Shown in pieces: positions 20,055-28,410 of a DNA stretch of 34,761 nucleotides (the stretch's first letter is position 1; the number at the start of each line of letters is the position of its first letter). Position numbers and translations under genes: made by a program. Under the pieces are notes generated by a model. The model saw only the letters and a list, made by a program, of their open reading frames with translations. It did not search any database and was not told the origin of the DNA. This DNA is from Anaerolineae bacterium (GTDB lineage: Bacteria > Chloroflexota > Anaerolineae > CG2-30-64-16): positions 1 to 34,761 of the forward strand of contig JALOOB010000004.1 of assembly GCA_025454635.1 (NCBI GenBank), read 5' to 3'.

Positions 20055-22511
20055 CTACTGCGGCCGCTGCACGCGCACGGCGCCGAGGTATGCTCCGCCC
20101 GCTTCCGTCTTCTCGTCGGGCATCATGGTCAGGCTCAAACGGTAGGTGTCGGGCGGCAGGTCGGGCGGTATCTGGAGGTCGTGCTCCCCGCGCACCACTT
20201 CGCCATCCTGCCACAGGGTGGTCAAATATGTGTCACTCACCAGCGGCGCGCGCATCGTTGCGACCGGCTTACCCTCGCCGTCGCTCAGGGCCAGCTCGAA
20301 CCACCAATCCGCGCGCGGCGCGACATTGGCGCGCCAGTAGAACGTGAGGTGCAGCAGGTCGCCCGCAAGAATCGGTTCGTCCGGGTTGTGGCCGTACCCG
20401 CGCTTGTATTGATCGTGCCCCAGGAGCGTGATTGCGCCGAAGTCGAAGCTCTGGCGGTCCATCATGCTGAGCGCGTCGAGCGTCGGTGGGGTCTTGGCGC
20501 GCTGCACGTTGACCGGCGGCAGGCTGACGAAGTCGCTGCCGTCCGCCAGTTTGAGCCGTTCGCCGGTCTCCGCGTCGTACAGACCGACGATGCGGCGATA
20601 GCTGCCTGGCGGCGTGCCCGGCGGGATCAACACGCCGTGGTTGTCGAAGATGGGCTCGCCCGCGGCCCACGTCGTCGTCGGACGGCTCTCGCCTGCAGGC
20701 TGCGCATCCCGCTGGGCAATGACCTGGTTGCGCGCGTCGAGCAGTTGCAGGAAAACCTTGTAGTTCCGATCGGGCGGCTGATCGGCCCGCCACGTCAACT
20801 GCACCTGGGTGACCTCACCCGCGGTCGGATTCAGGTTCCATCCCTGATAGCCTTCCAGCGTAATCCGGTCGCCGAGCCGCGCGTCGAGCGCGTCGACCAC
20901 CTCGTCCGGCGGCCGCTGCTCCGGCATCACATACACAGCCAGCCGCGCATTGCCGTGCCACTGGTCGAGCGTCTTGTATCCGCGCTGATCGAGCCAGTGC
21001 TCGACAAAGCCCTGCGGGTCTGACTCGTCCGTCGCCCAGTAGAGGGCGTAAATCTTGTCGTGGCTGAGCAAGTTGGCGAGGTCGATCTCCGTCTGCGCGG
21101 GGTCGAGCGGCCTCTGGCGGGGCAGCGGATAGACCGGCAACTCGCCGTCGTAGTAGTAGCCGAAGACCTCTCCCTGGCCGGGCGCATTGAGCAGAATCGC
21201 ATCGTTCGGTTGGCTCGTCGCGTCGATAAAGTGGCTGATGCCGCGGTAATCGTCACGCGCTGCGGCAGGATCGTTGAAGTAGCGCAGGAGCCCGGCGCTA
21301 AAGGTCGAGAACGTGATCGCAATGACCCCAAGGACCCAGGTGACGGCGAGGACGCCCAGGACCATGCTCCGCCGGCCACGGGCGGAAGGCTCCGGCGTCT
21401 CGATCGCTGCGAGCAACTGGCCTGCAGGTCCCAGCGCGGCGCGCGCGACGAGCAGCGCGAGCGCAGGGCTGCCGATCAACAGGAACTTGAGATAAGACCC
21501 GCGATACAGCCCGAGCGCCAGGATCATCAGAACCGGCGCGAGCAGCCACGCGAGCGGCAGCAGTGACCGGAGCCAGTCGAGCCGGGCGGAGCCGGCCTGG
21601 CCGTCGCGGCTGAAATAGGGCCATGGCCACGCGCCGGCGAGCGCGATCAGGAAGAGAACAGGCGCCCAGGGCAGGGTTGCGGGAGCAGGAACCGGCCCGA
21701 ACGCGAGCATGGAAACGATGCCGTGGACCTGCTCGACAAGGCCGATGGTCGCGTTTGGCGCGGGCCACGACGTTAACTGCCTCACCGCGGTCGCGAGCCA
21801 CGGGGCATACAGCCCCAGGCTCAACGCCAGGAACAGGAACCACCGCGCGACGCGCTGTCCCACACAGCCGCGACTCCTGCTGGCGATCAGCCACAGGGCA
21901 TAGACGCCGGAGCAGAGCGCTATGATGAGCGGGAACGCATAATGGGTGTAAAGTCCTGCGGTCCATGCCAGCACCAGCAGTTGGCCGGAGAACGGGAGCC
22001 AGCGCACTCGCCGGCGTTGCCCTGCCTGGCAGGGCAGGCGCACGTCCTCCTGGCTGAGCAGCCACCAGAAGAGAAGCACCGATACGCTTGCCAGCAGCGC
22101 GACGAGGATGTACATCCGCGCTTCCTGGCTGTAATACACCTGGAAGGGCGCCAGCGCGGCGACCAGCCCCGCAGCGAGCCCGGCTGCGCTGTGGTAGATC
22201 CGACGGCCAAGTTCCGCAATGGTCAGCACGAGCAGAACGCCGAGGACGGCGCTCAACGAGCGCAGCGCAGCCTCGGAGAATCCGAAGATGGCGGTCCACA
22301 GCCGGAGCAGCCAGTAGTAGAGCGGAGGGTGGATGTCGTTCGCCGCGTCGCGGGTGATCTGAGTGAGCGAGCGCGCAGCGAGCGCGGCGCTGTTGCCTTC
22401 GTCTGCCCAGAGGCTCTGAGAGTCGAGGTTATAGAAGCGCACCGCCGCCGCAATCCCAAGGATCAGCAGCAGGAAGAGGAGAAGCAGGCCCGTGTCTCGC
22501 CGCGAGCGCAT
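20055..22511 (-). CDS. PMT/GT39-type membrane glycosyltransferase with C-terminal soluble domains
   Basis: This 818-residue protein is a polyprenyl-phosphate sugar transferase of the PMT_2 (dolichyl-phosphate mannosyltransferase-like) family. The first outer loop carries SLWADEGNSAALAAR, with the catalytic acidic position, and DIHPPLYYWLLRLW. About ten transmembrane helices fill residues 8-440. The soluble part from about residue 450 includes two beta-rich modules that look related to each other (LTWRADQPPDRNYKVFLQLLD and LTFYWRANVAPRADWWFELAL). It follows the glycosidase-like gene by 17 bases and precedes the metallo-hydrolase by 16. It probably glycosylates exported proteins or lipids. Confidence 0.9.
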   Translation of the reverse strand: MRSRRDTGLLLLFLLLILGIAAAVRFYNLDSQSLWADEGNSAALAARSLTQITRDAANDIHPPLYYWLLRLWTAIFGFSEAALRSLSAVLGVLLVLTIAELGRRIYHSAAGLAAGLVAALAPFQVYYSQEARMYILVALLASVSVLLFWWLLSQEDVRLPCQAGQRRRVRWLPFSGQLLVLAWTAGLYTHYAFPLIIALCSGVYALWLIASRSRGCVGQRVARWFLFLALSLGLYAPWLATAVRQLTSWPAPNATIGLVEQVHGIVSMLAFGPVPAPATLPWAPVLFLIALAGAWPWPYFSRDGQAGSARLDWLRSLLPLAWLLAPVLMILALGLYRGSYLKFLLIGSPALALLVARAALGPAGQLLAAIETPEPSARGRRSMVLGVLAVTWVLGVIAITFSTFSAGLLRYFNDPAAARDDYRGISHFIDATSQPNDAILLNAPGQGEVFGYYYDGELPVYPLPRQRPLDPAQTEIDLANLLSHDKIYALYWATDESDPQGFVEHWLDQRGYKTLDQWHGNARLAVYVMPEQRPPDEVVDALDARLGDRITLEGYQGWNLNPTAGEVTQVQLTWRADQPPDRNYKVFLQLLDARNQVIAQRDAQPAGESRPTTTWAAGEPIFDNHGVLIPPGTPPGSYRRIVGLYDAETGERLKLADGSDFVSLPPVNVQRAKTPPTLDALSMMDRQSFDFGAITLLGHDQYKRGYGHNPDEPILAGDLLHLTFYWRANVAPRADWWFELALSDGEGKPVATMRAPLVSDTYLTTLWQDGEVVRGEHDLQIPPDLPPDTYRLSLTMMPDEKTEAGGAYLGAVRVQRPQ

Positions 22512-22528
22512 GCGAATCGCCTACCCTT

Positions 22529-24364
22529 TCACTCTCTCACCCCGCGCCACAGCCGGCGCTGCGGGTGGACGGGAGGTTCGCCGGCGCCGGGGAAGCGCGG
22601 CTCCGGCGCGTAGGTGGATTTTCGGCGGGATCGAATAAAGCGCGCCAGTTGCCTCAGCATGAAGACGAACGCAACCGCGCCGATCAAGGCCAGCGCGGCC
22701 CACAGCAGCGTTGCCGGCAACTCGCGGCGGATGGTCAGCGCGGCCACGCCGGCGCGGCCGTCGAGCACCTCGATGGTCACGTCGCGCTTGCCCGCGGGCA
22801 ACCACCGCGCAACCCAGTGCGCGCCCGAATTGGCCGTCAGCGTCACCGGCTCGCTGCCCTCGATATACACCTTAAGGCGTCCTTCGCAGCCGGCGTCGGG
22901 AGGGCAAGCCGTGTCGATGAGCAACGCGCTGCCGTCGAGGGCGAAGTTTAATGCCGCGCCCGCATCTGCCACGCGCACCGTCCCGTAAGGCGCGCCGGCC
23001 GCGTCGATGCTCTCCCAGCGCCCCTCTTCGCTGATGCCCCAGCCCTGCGGCTCGCGCATGCCGGGATGCAACACAGGCGCGGACTTGTTCAGGCTATCCT
23101 TCAGGCTTGCATAGACCGGCTGCAGGGTGAAGTCGGGGTCGGCCAGCCGGAAGTACGCCTCCGGCCGTCCGGCCTTCAGCCACTCGTCTGTCGCCCGCTT
23201 GAAGTACCAGGTGTTGACCACGCCCGCCCACGGCCATTCCGCCTGCGCGCGTTCGTAGGCCAGCGGCGTATAGCGCGCCTGCTGTTCGGGCGTGACGCGG
23301 CCAAAGCGCTGGTCCGGCGCGTCCTCCGGCACCGCGTTCCAGCCCATCTCGCTGATCCAGATCGGCTTCTCCTCGTCGCCGTTCCTGACCATCAGGTCGC
23401 GGACGAACTGCGGCCGGCCGTAATTCATGACGCGCGGGTGCATGCGCTTGTCGGTCGGCCCGGACCACAGCCCGTACCCCTGCATCGCCATGATATCAAA
23501 GTACGGCGCGGCGCCCGCGTCGTACATCCGCTGCAAGTAGATGAGGTCGTTGAGCGCGTTGCCAGGTGGCGGCGCGTCGGGCGAAAGCTCGATGGTGCTG
23601 GCGAGCGCGCCGGCAATAATAACGACGTTCGGATCGGCCTCGCGGGCGCGCGTTGCGCCCACCTTGAGCAATTCGGTGTAGTCCTCCGGGCTGATGGGAT
23701 ACGCGCCCCACTCCGGATAGATGTTCGGCTCGTTCCAGAGCTGATAGTACTTGATGCGCCCCTTGTAGCGGTCTACCAGCGCGTAGACGAAATCGCCGAA
23801 ATCGTCGTAACTGTCGGGCGGCGCGAACGCGCCCACCTCTTCGCCGCGCGCGCGCGTCCACGCGGGCGGGGTGCTGACGCGGACGATCAGCTCCATGCCG
23901 TACTGGTCGGCCAGGTCGACGATCTGGTCGTATTTCTCCCAGGCGGAGCGAGTGGGCTGGTTACGCCGGTCCTCGAAGTCGCCTTTGCCGTGGATCTCGA
24001 TGTCCTGCCAGGGGAATTCCTGCCGGAGCCAGTGGAAGCCCGCCTCGGCCGCAAGCTTGACGATCTGCTCGCGTTTGGCCGGCTCGACTTCTTCGTTGAG
24101 GAAGACGTTGACGCCGTACGGGTTGAGGTTGACGTGCCTGACCGGGGCTTCGGGCGCGAGGCTGAGCGGGGGGCGCAGCAGGCCGGCGGAGAGGTCCGTC
24201 AGGCCCTTCATCTGCGCGAAGAACTTTTCCTCGCCGGTCAGGTTGAACAGCGTATTCTCGATGCCGGATCGAATCGCCTTGCGCTCGCCCCAGATGACGA
24301 GCGCGACAAAGGCGACGAGGACGAGCGCCACGACGTGACGGAGGCGGAACTTACGCCGGTTCAT
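22529..24364 (-). CDS. Membrane-anchored glycoside hydrolase-like protein (clan A TIM barrel)
   Basis: This 611-residue protein has an N-terminal signal anchor (VVALVLVAFVALVIW). A TIM-barrel domain follows with the clan A pair, acid/base E212 in QLWNEPN and nucleophile E339 in WISEMGWN. It resembles GH39/GH5-like proteins. A beta-sandwich region follows (residues about 440-545), then a second transmembrane helix near 555-573 and a basic cytosolic tail. Both ends are therefore membrane-held with the catalytic domain outside. It is encoded directly before the PMT-like gene, so the two may act on the same surface glycan. Family assignment beyond the clan is uncertain. Confidence 0.85.
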   Translation of the reverse strand: MNRRKFRLRHVVALVLVAFVALVIWGERKAIRSGIENTLFNLTGEEKFFAQMKGLTDLSAGLLRPPLSLAPEAPVRHVNLNPYGVNVFLNEEVEPAKREQIVKLAAEAGFHWLRQEFPWQDIEIHGKGDFEDRRNQPTRSAWEKYDQIVDLADQYGMELIVRVSTPPAWTRARGEEVGAFAPPDSYDDFGDFVYALVDRYKGRIKYYQLWNEPNIYPEWGAYPISPEDYTELLKVGATRAREADPNVVIIAGALASTIELSPDAPPPGNALNDLIYLQRMYDAGAAPYFDIMAMQGYGLWSGPTDKRMHPRVMNYGRPQFVRDLMVRNGDEEKPIWISEMGWNAVPEDAPDQRFGRVTPEQQARYTPLAYERAQAEWPWAGVVNTWYFKRATDEWLKAGRPEAYFRLADPDFTLQPVYASLKDSLNKSAPVLHPGMREPQGWGISEEGRWESIDAAGAPYGTVRVADAGAALNFALDGSALLIDTACPPDAGCEGRLKVYIEGSEPVTLTANSGAHWVARWLPAGKRDVTIEVLDGRAGVAALTIRRELPATLLWAALALIGAVAFVFMLRQLARFIRSRRKSTYAPEPRFPGAGEPPVHPQRRLWRGVRE

Positions 24365-24395
24365 AGGTTAGGTAGTTCAAGTGGTGAGTAAGCTG

Positions 24396-24424
24396 CGCGC
24401 CAGGCGCCACAGGCGCCTGGCGCG
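24396..24424. terminator. Perfect GC hairpin between lipoprotein and glycosidase genes
   Basis: CGCGCCAGGCGCC (24396-24408) and GGCGCCTGGCGCG (24412-24424) form a 13-bp perfect stem with a three-base loop. It follows the SH3 lipoprotein gene on the - strand by 25 bases. There is no U-tract in either direction. Confidence 0.5.
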
Positions 24425-24449
24425 TCGCACGCGCTACTGCACGCGGAGT

Positions 24450-25436
24450 CTAGTCCCCAACAAAGGTAATGCCCGTGCACTGCTCGCTGGCGTTGATCGT
24501 CCGCACCCACTTGTCGGACTTCGGGGCCAGGTCCGAGAACCCGGTATTGAGGTCCTGGCCGCCCTCGGTGACGCCCTCGCAGCTTACAACGTAGATCTCC
24601 ACGGTCGTGCCGGGCGGCGCCGGATTGCCACCGAAGGGCGAGAAGCCCCAGTTGCCGTCGCCCACGCCACCGCAGCCGCTGCACTTGGTCTGGCGGGGGC
24701 CGAAGAAGGCAATGTGCACGCAGACGCCGTTGCGCGGCGAGTTGTTGCGATAGCGGACCACGCCGTTGAAGTAGGTTGTCCCCGCATTTGGCTCGCACTT
24801 GGCAGACCCTTCCACGTATTGGAAGGGGAATGCCGGCCTGGCCGTGGGCTGCGGCGGCGGAGGCGCGGGCGGCTGCGTCGGCTGAACGGGCCGCGGGCGC
24901 GCGGTCGGCTGCGGCCGCGGGGTCGGGACGGCGGGCGCCTGCGCGACCTCGACGCCGTTCAGGTCGCCCTCGACGCTAACGAGCGCAAAGGTTACCCAAC
25001 CCTCGCGGCCGTCGTAGTCGAACTTGACCCAGTCGCCCGATTCGCTGCGGCCGGTCACGTCGAACGACTGTCCGGCGGTCAGGCGGCCGATGGCCGGGTA
25101 GACGGTGCCGGGGCCGCTGCGGACGTTCACATTCTGATTTGCGGTGAAGCGGATGGCCTCCGGCGCCTCCGTCGGCGCCTCAGTGGGCGCGGCAGTGGCT
25201 TCCGGCGCGGCGGTGTCTTCGGGCGCGGCAGTCGCTTCGGCCGGGGCAGCGGTGGGCTGGACCTCGGGCGCAGTCGTCTCAAAAGCAATAGACGTCGGCG
25301 TCCAATCAGGCGTCGGCGTAAAGGTCGGCTTGGGCGTCTTGGTCGGCGGCACCGGCTGCGGCGTCGGCGCAGCGCATCCTGCAACCAACCCGACGACCAG
25401 GAGCGCGAAGACTAGGACAAGGATTTTCCTGGACAT
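24450..25436 (-). CDS. SH3-domain lipoprotein with Cys-rich C-terminal domain
   Basis: This 328-residue exported lipoprotein has lipobox VAGC with C21, then a Thr/Pro/Ala linker of about 65 residues. A bacterial SH3 domain follows (NVNVRSGPGTVYPAIGRL and GREGWVTFALV), then a second Pro-rich linker and a C-terminal domain of about 110 residues. That last domain carries seven cysteines, including KCSGCGG, VCVHIAF and SCEG, suggesting disulfides or a metal site. Bacterial SH3 domains bind cell-wall peptides. The ATG at 25436 is chosen, with AGGTG nine bases upstream, over an in-frame GTG at 25448 that overlaps this ribosome binding site. The C-terminal domain is not recognised. Confidence 0.8.
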   Translation of the reverse strand: MSRKILVLVFALLVVGLVAGCAAPTPQPVPPTKTPKPTFTPTPDWTPTSIAFETTAPEVQPTAAPAEATAAPEDTAAPEATAAPTEAPTEAPEAIRFTANQNVNVRSGPGTVYPAIGRLTAGQSFDVTGRSESGDWVKFDYDGREGWVTFALVSVEGDLNGVEVAQAPAVPTPRPQPTARPRPVQPTQPPAPPPPQPTARPAFPFQYVEGSAKCEPNAGTTYFNGVVRYRNNSPRNGVCVHIAFFGPRQTKCSGCGGVGDGNWGFSPFGGNPAPPGTTVEIYVVSCEGVTEGGQDLNTGFSDLAPKSDKWVRTINASEQCTGITFVGD

Positions 25437-25471
25437 GGAAACGAACACCTCATGTGAGTTTGGAGCCGTGA

Positions 25472-25494
25472 CGCGGCGCGCAAAAAGCGCCGCG
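25472..25494 (-). promoter_or_regulatory. Hairpin in the SH3 lipoprotein leader
   Basis: CGCGGCGC (25472-25479) and GCGCCGCG (25487-25494) form an 8-bp stem with an A/T-rich loop, in the presumed 5' leader. A -10-like TACAAT lies upstream on the - strand near 25525 without a good -35. Confidence 0.3.
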
Positions 25495-25566
25495 CCTCCA
25501 GCATCCGCAGGTTTTCGGATTGTAACATAACGATAGGCGTTGGCCTAAAGTTGGCTCAAGACGCTA

Positions 25567-25647
25567 ACCACGAAGGATCGAAGAACCAAAGTTGCGCAAA
25601 GTCTTTGAGCAACTTCGTGAACCTTCGGTTCTTCGGTTCTTTGTGGT
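25567..25647. repeat. Imperfect palindromic repeat element, copy B
   Basis: The first 29 bases (from ACCACGAAGGATCGAAGAAC) are complementary to the last 29 with about seven mismatches. Its outer arm ACCACGAAG resembles the arms of the element at 7278-7356. It fills the gap after the TPR gene and before the SH3 lipoprotein gene, both on the - strand, and may end the upstream operon. There is no U-tract. Confidence 0.6.
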
Positions 25648-25655
25648 GTGGGCCT

Positions 25656-26777
25656 CTATTTCTGACACCGGCGAATCCCGTCTTTTGCGGGTTTCGACTC
25701 AGGATTGATTTCCAGCGCCTTCTCGAACCACTTGATCCCGTTCGGGCAGTCTTCGAGGTACGAGTACGCCAGGCCCAACTCGTAGAAATACTCTTCGTTC
25801 TTGAGCCCAAGCCCGAACGCCGTGTTGAAGCTCTCGATGGCCGACTCCCAGTTCAACTGGGTGTAATAGAGACGCCCGAGATGCGCATGCGCGGGAGCGT
25901 ACTCAGGGTCGAGTTCGATTGCCTTGCGCAGCATGGCCTTGCCCCGGTCCGGGTCGCCGTTGAGCGCGCTCGCGTGCCCCAGCGCATCGTACCCCGTCGG
26001 GATATCCGGATTGACCGCCACGGCCTTCTCGAACTGCTCGATGGCCGCGTTGTAGTCGCTCAGGATCATGTAGATATTGCCCGCGCTGATGTTAATGTAT
26101 CCATACTTCGGGTCGAGTTCGGTTGCCCGCGCGTATGCCTCCAGCGCCTCTTCCGACCGCCCCTGCATCGACAGCACGTAGCCGAGATTGCGGATCACGT
26201 AGAAGTTGTCCGGTTCCAACTCCTCGGCCTGCCGCGCCTCGTCGATCGCGCGCTGCCAGTTGTTGCGGTCCGCGTAGACCTCGCCCAGCGTCGCGTGCGC
26301 GATGGCCGAGAGGGGGTCGGCGTCGACGGCCTTAAGCGCGGTCTTAATCGCCTCGTCGTAGTCCCCGCTCCAGTCCTGCGCCATCGCGAGCATGGACAGG
26401 TTCTCCGCGTTCGGCTCCGCGTCGACCGCGCGCTGCGCGAGGGGAACGGCCCGTTCCGGATGTCCGCGCAAGATCCACAGCCACGCCATGCGGTTGAGCG
26501 TCCGGTGGTTATCCGGCTCCAACTGGAGCATCTTATCGTAGCTCTCCGCGGCCTTGGCGAACAGGCCGGCGTTGTACGCGTCCTCCGCCTCCGCGAGATA
26601 GCTCACGGCCGAGCGCGTGGGCGTGGCCGTAGGCGCGAGCGGATTGAACGGGTTCTCGAAGAAGCGCGTGCGGGTTGCCAGCAGGTACACGCCGGGTATC
26701 AGGATGATGGCGAGCAGAAAGATGAACGGCCACGGCGACCGCTTCTTGCGCCCGCGATACCGGCGGTCGATGTACAT
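25656..26777 (-). CDS. Membrane-anchored TPR protein
   Basis: This 373-residue protein has a basic N terminus, one transmembrane helix at about residues 16-35 (PFIFLLAIILIPGVYLLA), and a short linker. About eight tetratricopeptide repeats run from about residue 58 to the end. Clear units include AEDAYNAGLFAKAAESYDKM, AHATLGEVYADRNNWQRAI, YVLSMQGRSEEALEAYARA and AHLGRLYYTQLNWESAIESF. TPR arrays are protein-docking scaffolds and the partner is unknown. The start overlaps the inositol monophosphatase stop by one base (TGATG). It is the last gene of the aminopeptidase operon. Confidence 0.9.
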   Translation of the reverse strand: MYIDRRYRGRKKRSPWPFIFLLAIILIPGVYLLATRTRFFENPFNPLAPTATPTRSAVSYLAEAEDAYNAGLFAKAAESYDKMLQLEPDNHRTLNRMAWLWILRGHPERAVPLAQRAVDAEPNAENLSMLAMAQDWSGDYDEAIKTALKAVDADPLSAIAHATLGEVYADRNNWQRAIDEARQAEELEPDNFYVIRNLGYVLSMQGRSEEALEAYARATELDPKYGYINISAGNIYMILSDYNAAIEQFEKAVAVNPDIPTGYDALGHASALNGDPDRGKAMLRKAIELDPEYAPAHAHLGRLYYTQLNWESAIESFNTAFGLGLKNEEYFYELGLAYSYLEDCPNGIKWFEKALEINPESKPAKDGIRRCQK

Positions 26778-27613
26778 CAGGCGCTCCCCGCCGCCGCAAC
26801 CTGCGCGGCTACTCGGGCCACAGTATCCATAATGGCGGTGTCGATGACCGGCTGCGCGTTGCTGATGATGAGCGTCCCGCTGGTCAGCTTTGCCGGCGTC
26901 CCATCGTACTCAATCAAGTGCCCACCGGCCTCGTCGACCATTACCCAGCCCGGCGCGAAGTCCCACGGCTTCAGGCCGGTCTCCCAGTAGGCTTCGAGAT
27001 TGCCCCCCGCGACCCACACCATCGTCATCGAAGCCGCGCCCATGCGCCGCACGGACTGAGTTTGATTGTCAAGGATGGCGAACTCGGTGTGTCGCGCGCG
27101 CCCGGCGTCAAGCCGCGAGTACTGAAATCCCGTTGCGAGAACCGAGCTCTTGAGCTCGTTAATACTTGAGACTCGCAAACGGGTCTCACCGTTCCCGTTT
27201 CTTTGCCATGCTCCCCGGCCGCGTAACGCCCAGTAAGTCCGGTTATTCGCCGGTTCGTGCGTGACGCCGAGCACGGGATAGCCGTTGTGGGCCAGCGCGA
27301 TGTTCACCCCGTAGATGGGCAGGCCGTGACTGTAATTCGTCGTGCCGTCCAACGGGTCGACGATCCACGTCCACTCCGCGTCGGAAAAACCCTTGTTGGT
27401 TTCCTCGGAAATAATCCCGTAAGCGGGGTATGCGGCCTTGAGCTCGGACAGGATGAACCGCTCGGACGCGAGGTCGGCTTCGGTCACGATGTCGAAGTGA
27501 CCCAGCTTAGCCTGGATTGTCTCCGGGTTGAGCCCGCGCTCGCGGATGCCGAGCAGGATATCCCCGGCGCGCTGCGCCAGGTCGATGGCAAAGTCGAGGT
27601 GCGCGTTGTCCAA
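26777..27613 (-). CDS. Inositol monophosphatase family protein
   Basis: This 278-residue Mg-dependent sugar-phosphate phosphatase has the full metal site. It includes E in DIVTEADLASE, E in GIISEETN, D-x-L-D in WIVDPLDGTTNYSHGLP, and D in KPWDFAPGWVMVDEAGG. Relatives act on inositol-1-phosphate, 3'-phosphoadenosine phosphates or fructose bisphosphate, and the substrate here is undetermined. The start is TTG at 27613 (MDNAHLDFAIDLAQRAGD). Its GGAGG Shine-Dalgarno is 11 bases upstream and lies inside a perfect palindrome. Translation may therefore be held back when that hairpin forms. It overlaps the TPR gene by one base. Confidence 0.92.
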   Translation of the reverse strand: MDNAHLDFAIDLAQRAGDILLGIRERGLNPETIQAKLGHFDIVTEADLASERFILSELKAAYPAYGIISEETNKGFSDAEWTWIVDPLDGTTNYSHGLPIYGVNIALAHNGYPVLGVTHEPANNRTYWALRGRGAWQRNGNGETRLRVSSINELKSSVLATGFQYSRLDAGRARHTEFAILDNQTQSVRRMGAASMTMVWVAGGNLEAYWETGLKPWDFAPGWVMVDEAGGHLIEYDGTPAKLTSGTLIISNAQPVIDTAIMDTVARVAAQVAAAGSA

Positions 27614-27619
27614 TTAAAT

Positions 27620-28405
27620 CTAAACCTCCGAGGTCGCGTCACCTGCCGTGACGGACGAGACCTCGGAGGTTTGTTCCCCCGAGGACGCCTGCAATCCCAG
27701 GCGCAGCAGATTGCCGCGCGCTTGCCGCGCGTAATCCGGTCCGAGCAGGCGAAGCATATCCCGCACCGTCTTGCGTCGCGTGTCGTCGCCGCGCGGGCAG
27801 AGTGGCGGGGGCGGCGGAAAACCAGCCGCGCGGGCAAAGCGCGCCAGATCGCGCTCCGGCGTGCGCACGAGCGGCCGGATCAAGCGGAACTGGCCGCGAA
27901 AATAGCTCGCCGCCGGCGCTAGTGAGTTGACGCTGCCGCCGTACAAAAGGTTCAATAACGTAGTTTGCGCGACGTCGTCCGCGTGGTGCGCGTACGCCAG
28001 GACATTGCAGCCCAGTGCGCCCGCCGCGGTGAACAGCGCCTTCCGCCGCAGCCACGAGCAGCGCTGGCAATCGAGCGGCGGCGCATCGTCTACGGCCAGC
28101 TCGGGCTTCATGATGCGGAACGGAAGGCCGCGCGCGTTTAGCCAGGCCACCAGCGGCGCGTGCGGCTCGATGACGCCGGTTGCGTCGCCCAGCACATGAA
28201 TCGCGAGCAAGTCGTACCCGACCGGCGCGATTTGCCGGTAGCGGTCCATCAATTCCAGCAGCGCGAGGCTGTCCTTCCCGCCCGACACGGCCACGGCGAC
28301 CCGGTCGCCCTCGCGCAGCATGTCGTAATCGCGGACTGCCTTAGCGAAACGCCGCAAAAGGAAGTGCGCCTGAGCGTCGACGGAGCCTGCCACGGATTTC
28401 GCCAA
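27620..28405 (-). CDS. TtcA-like tRNA thiolation ATPase
   Basis: This protein of about 261 residues belongs to the PP-loop family, which adenylates a tRNA base so that sulfur can be added (2-thiocytidine or a related thiolation). The PP-loop SGGKDS is at residues 41-46. C113 and C116 (DCQRCSWLRR) plus C203 (PLCPRGDD) match the three cysteines that hold the iron-sulfur cluster in TtcA. AHHADDVAQTTLLNLLYGG is the family's metal/ATP segment. The start is uncertain; TTG 28405 is used and GTG 28393 is the alternative. The gene starts only 5 bases after the PHP gene. The last 17 residues, from QTSEV, are encoded by a palindromic repeat and look like a late addition. Confidence 0.88.
   Translation of the reverse strand: MAKSVAGSVDAQAHFLLRRFAKAVRDYDMLREGDRVAVAVSGGKDSLALLELMDRYRQIAPVGYDLLAIHVLGDATGVIEPHAPLVAWLNARGLPFRIMKPELAVDDAPPLDCQRCSWLRRKALFTAAGALGCNVLAYAHHADDVAQTTLLNLLYGGSVNSLAPAASYFRGQFRLIRPLVRTPERDLARFARAAGFPPPPPLCPRGDDTRRKTVRDMLRLLGPDYARQARGNLLRLGLQASSGEQTSEVSSVTAGDATSEV
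27622..27672. repeat. Perfect palindromic element forming the TtcA-like C terminus and the next gene's ribosome binding site
   Basis: Outer arms AAACCTCCGAGGTC (27622-27635) and GACCTCGGAGGTTT (27659-27672) are perfect inverted repeats. CGTCAC/GTGACG form an inner stem. On the - strand the element encodes the end of the TtcA-like protein, and the TAG stop lies at its edge. The GGAGG at 27625-27629 is the only plausible Shine-Dalgarno for the inositol monophosphatase gene, and it is paired within the hairpin. Confidence 0.75.
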
Positions 28406-28410
28406 GGCAA

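Noticed and set aside
23066-26990. Long + strand frames opposite the glycosidase (23066-24391) and TPR (25551-26990) genes
   Set aside because: The - strand frames carry catalytic motifs or repeats with continuous overlap into neighbours. The + strand frames are Arg/Val-rich without motifs.
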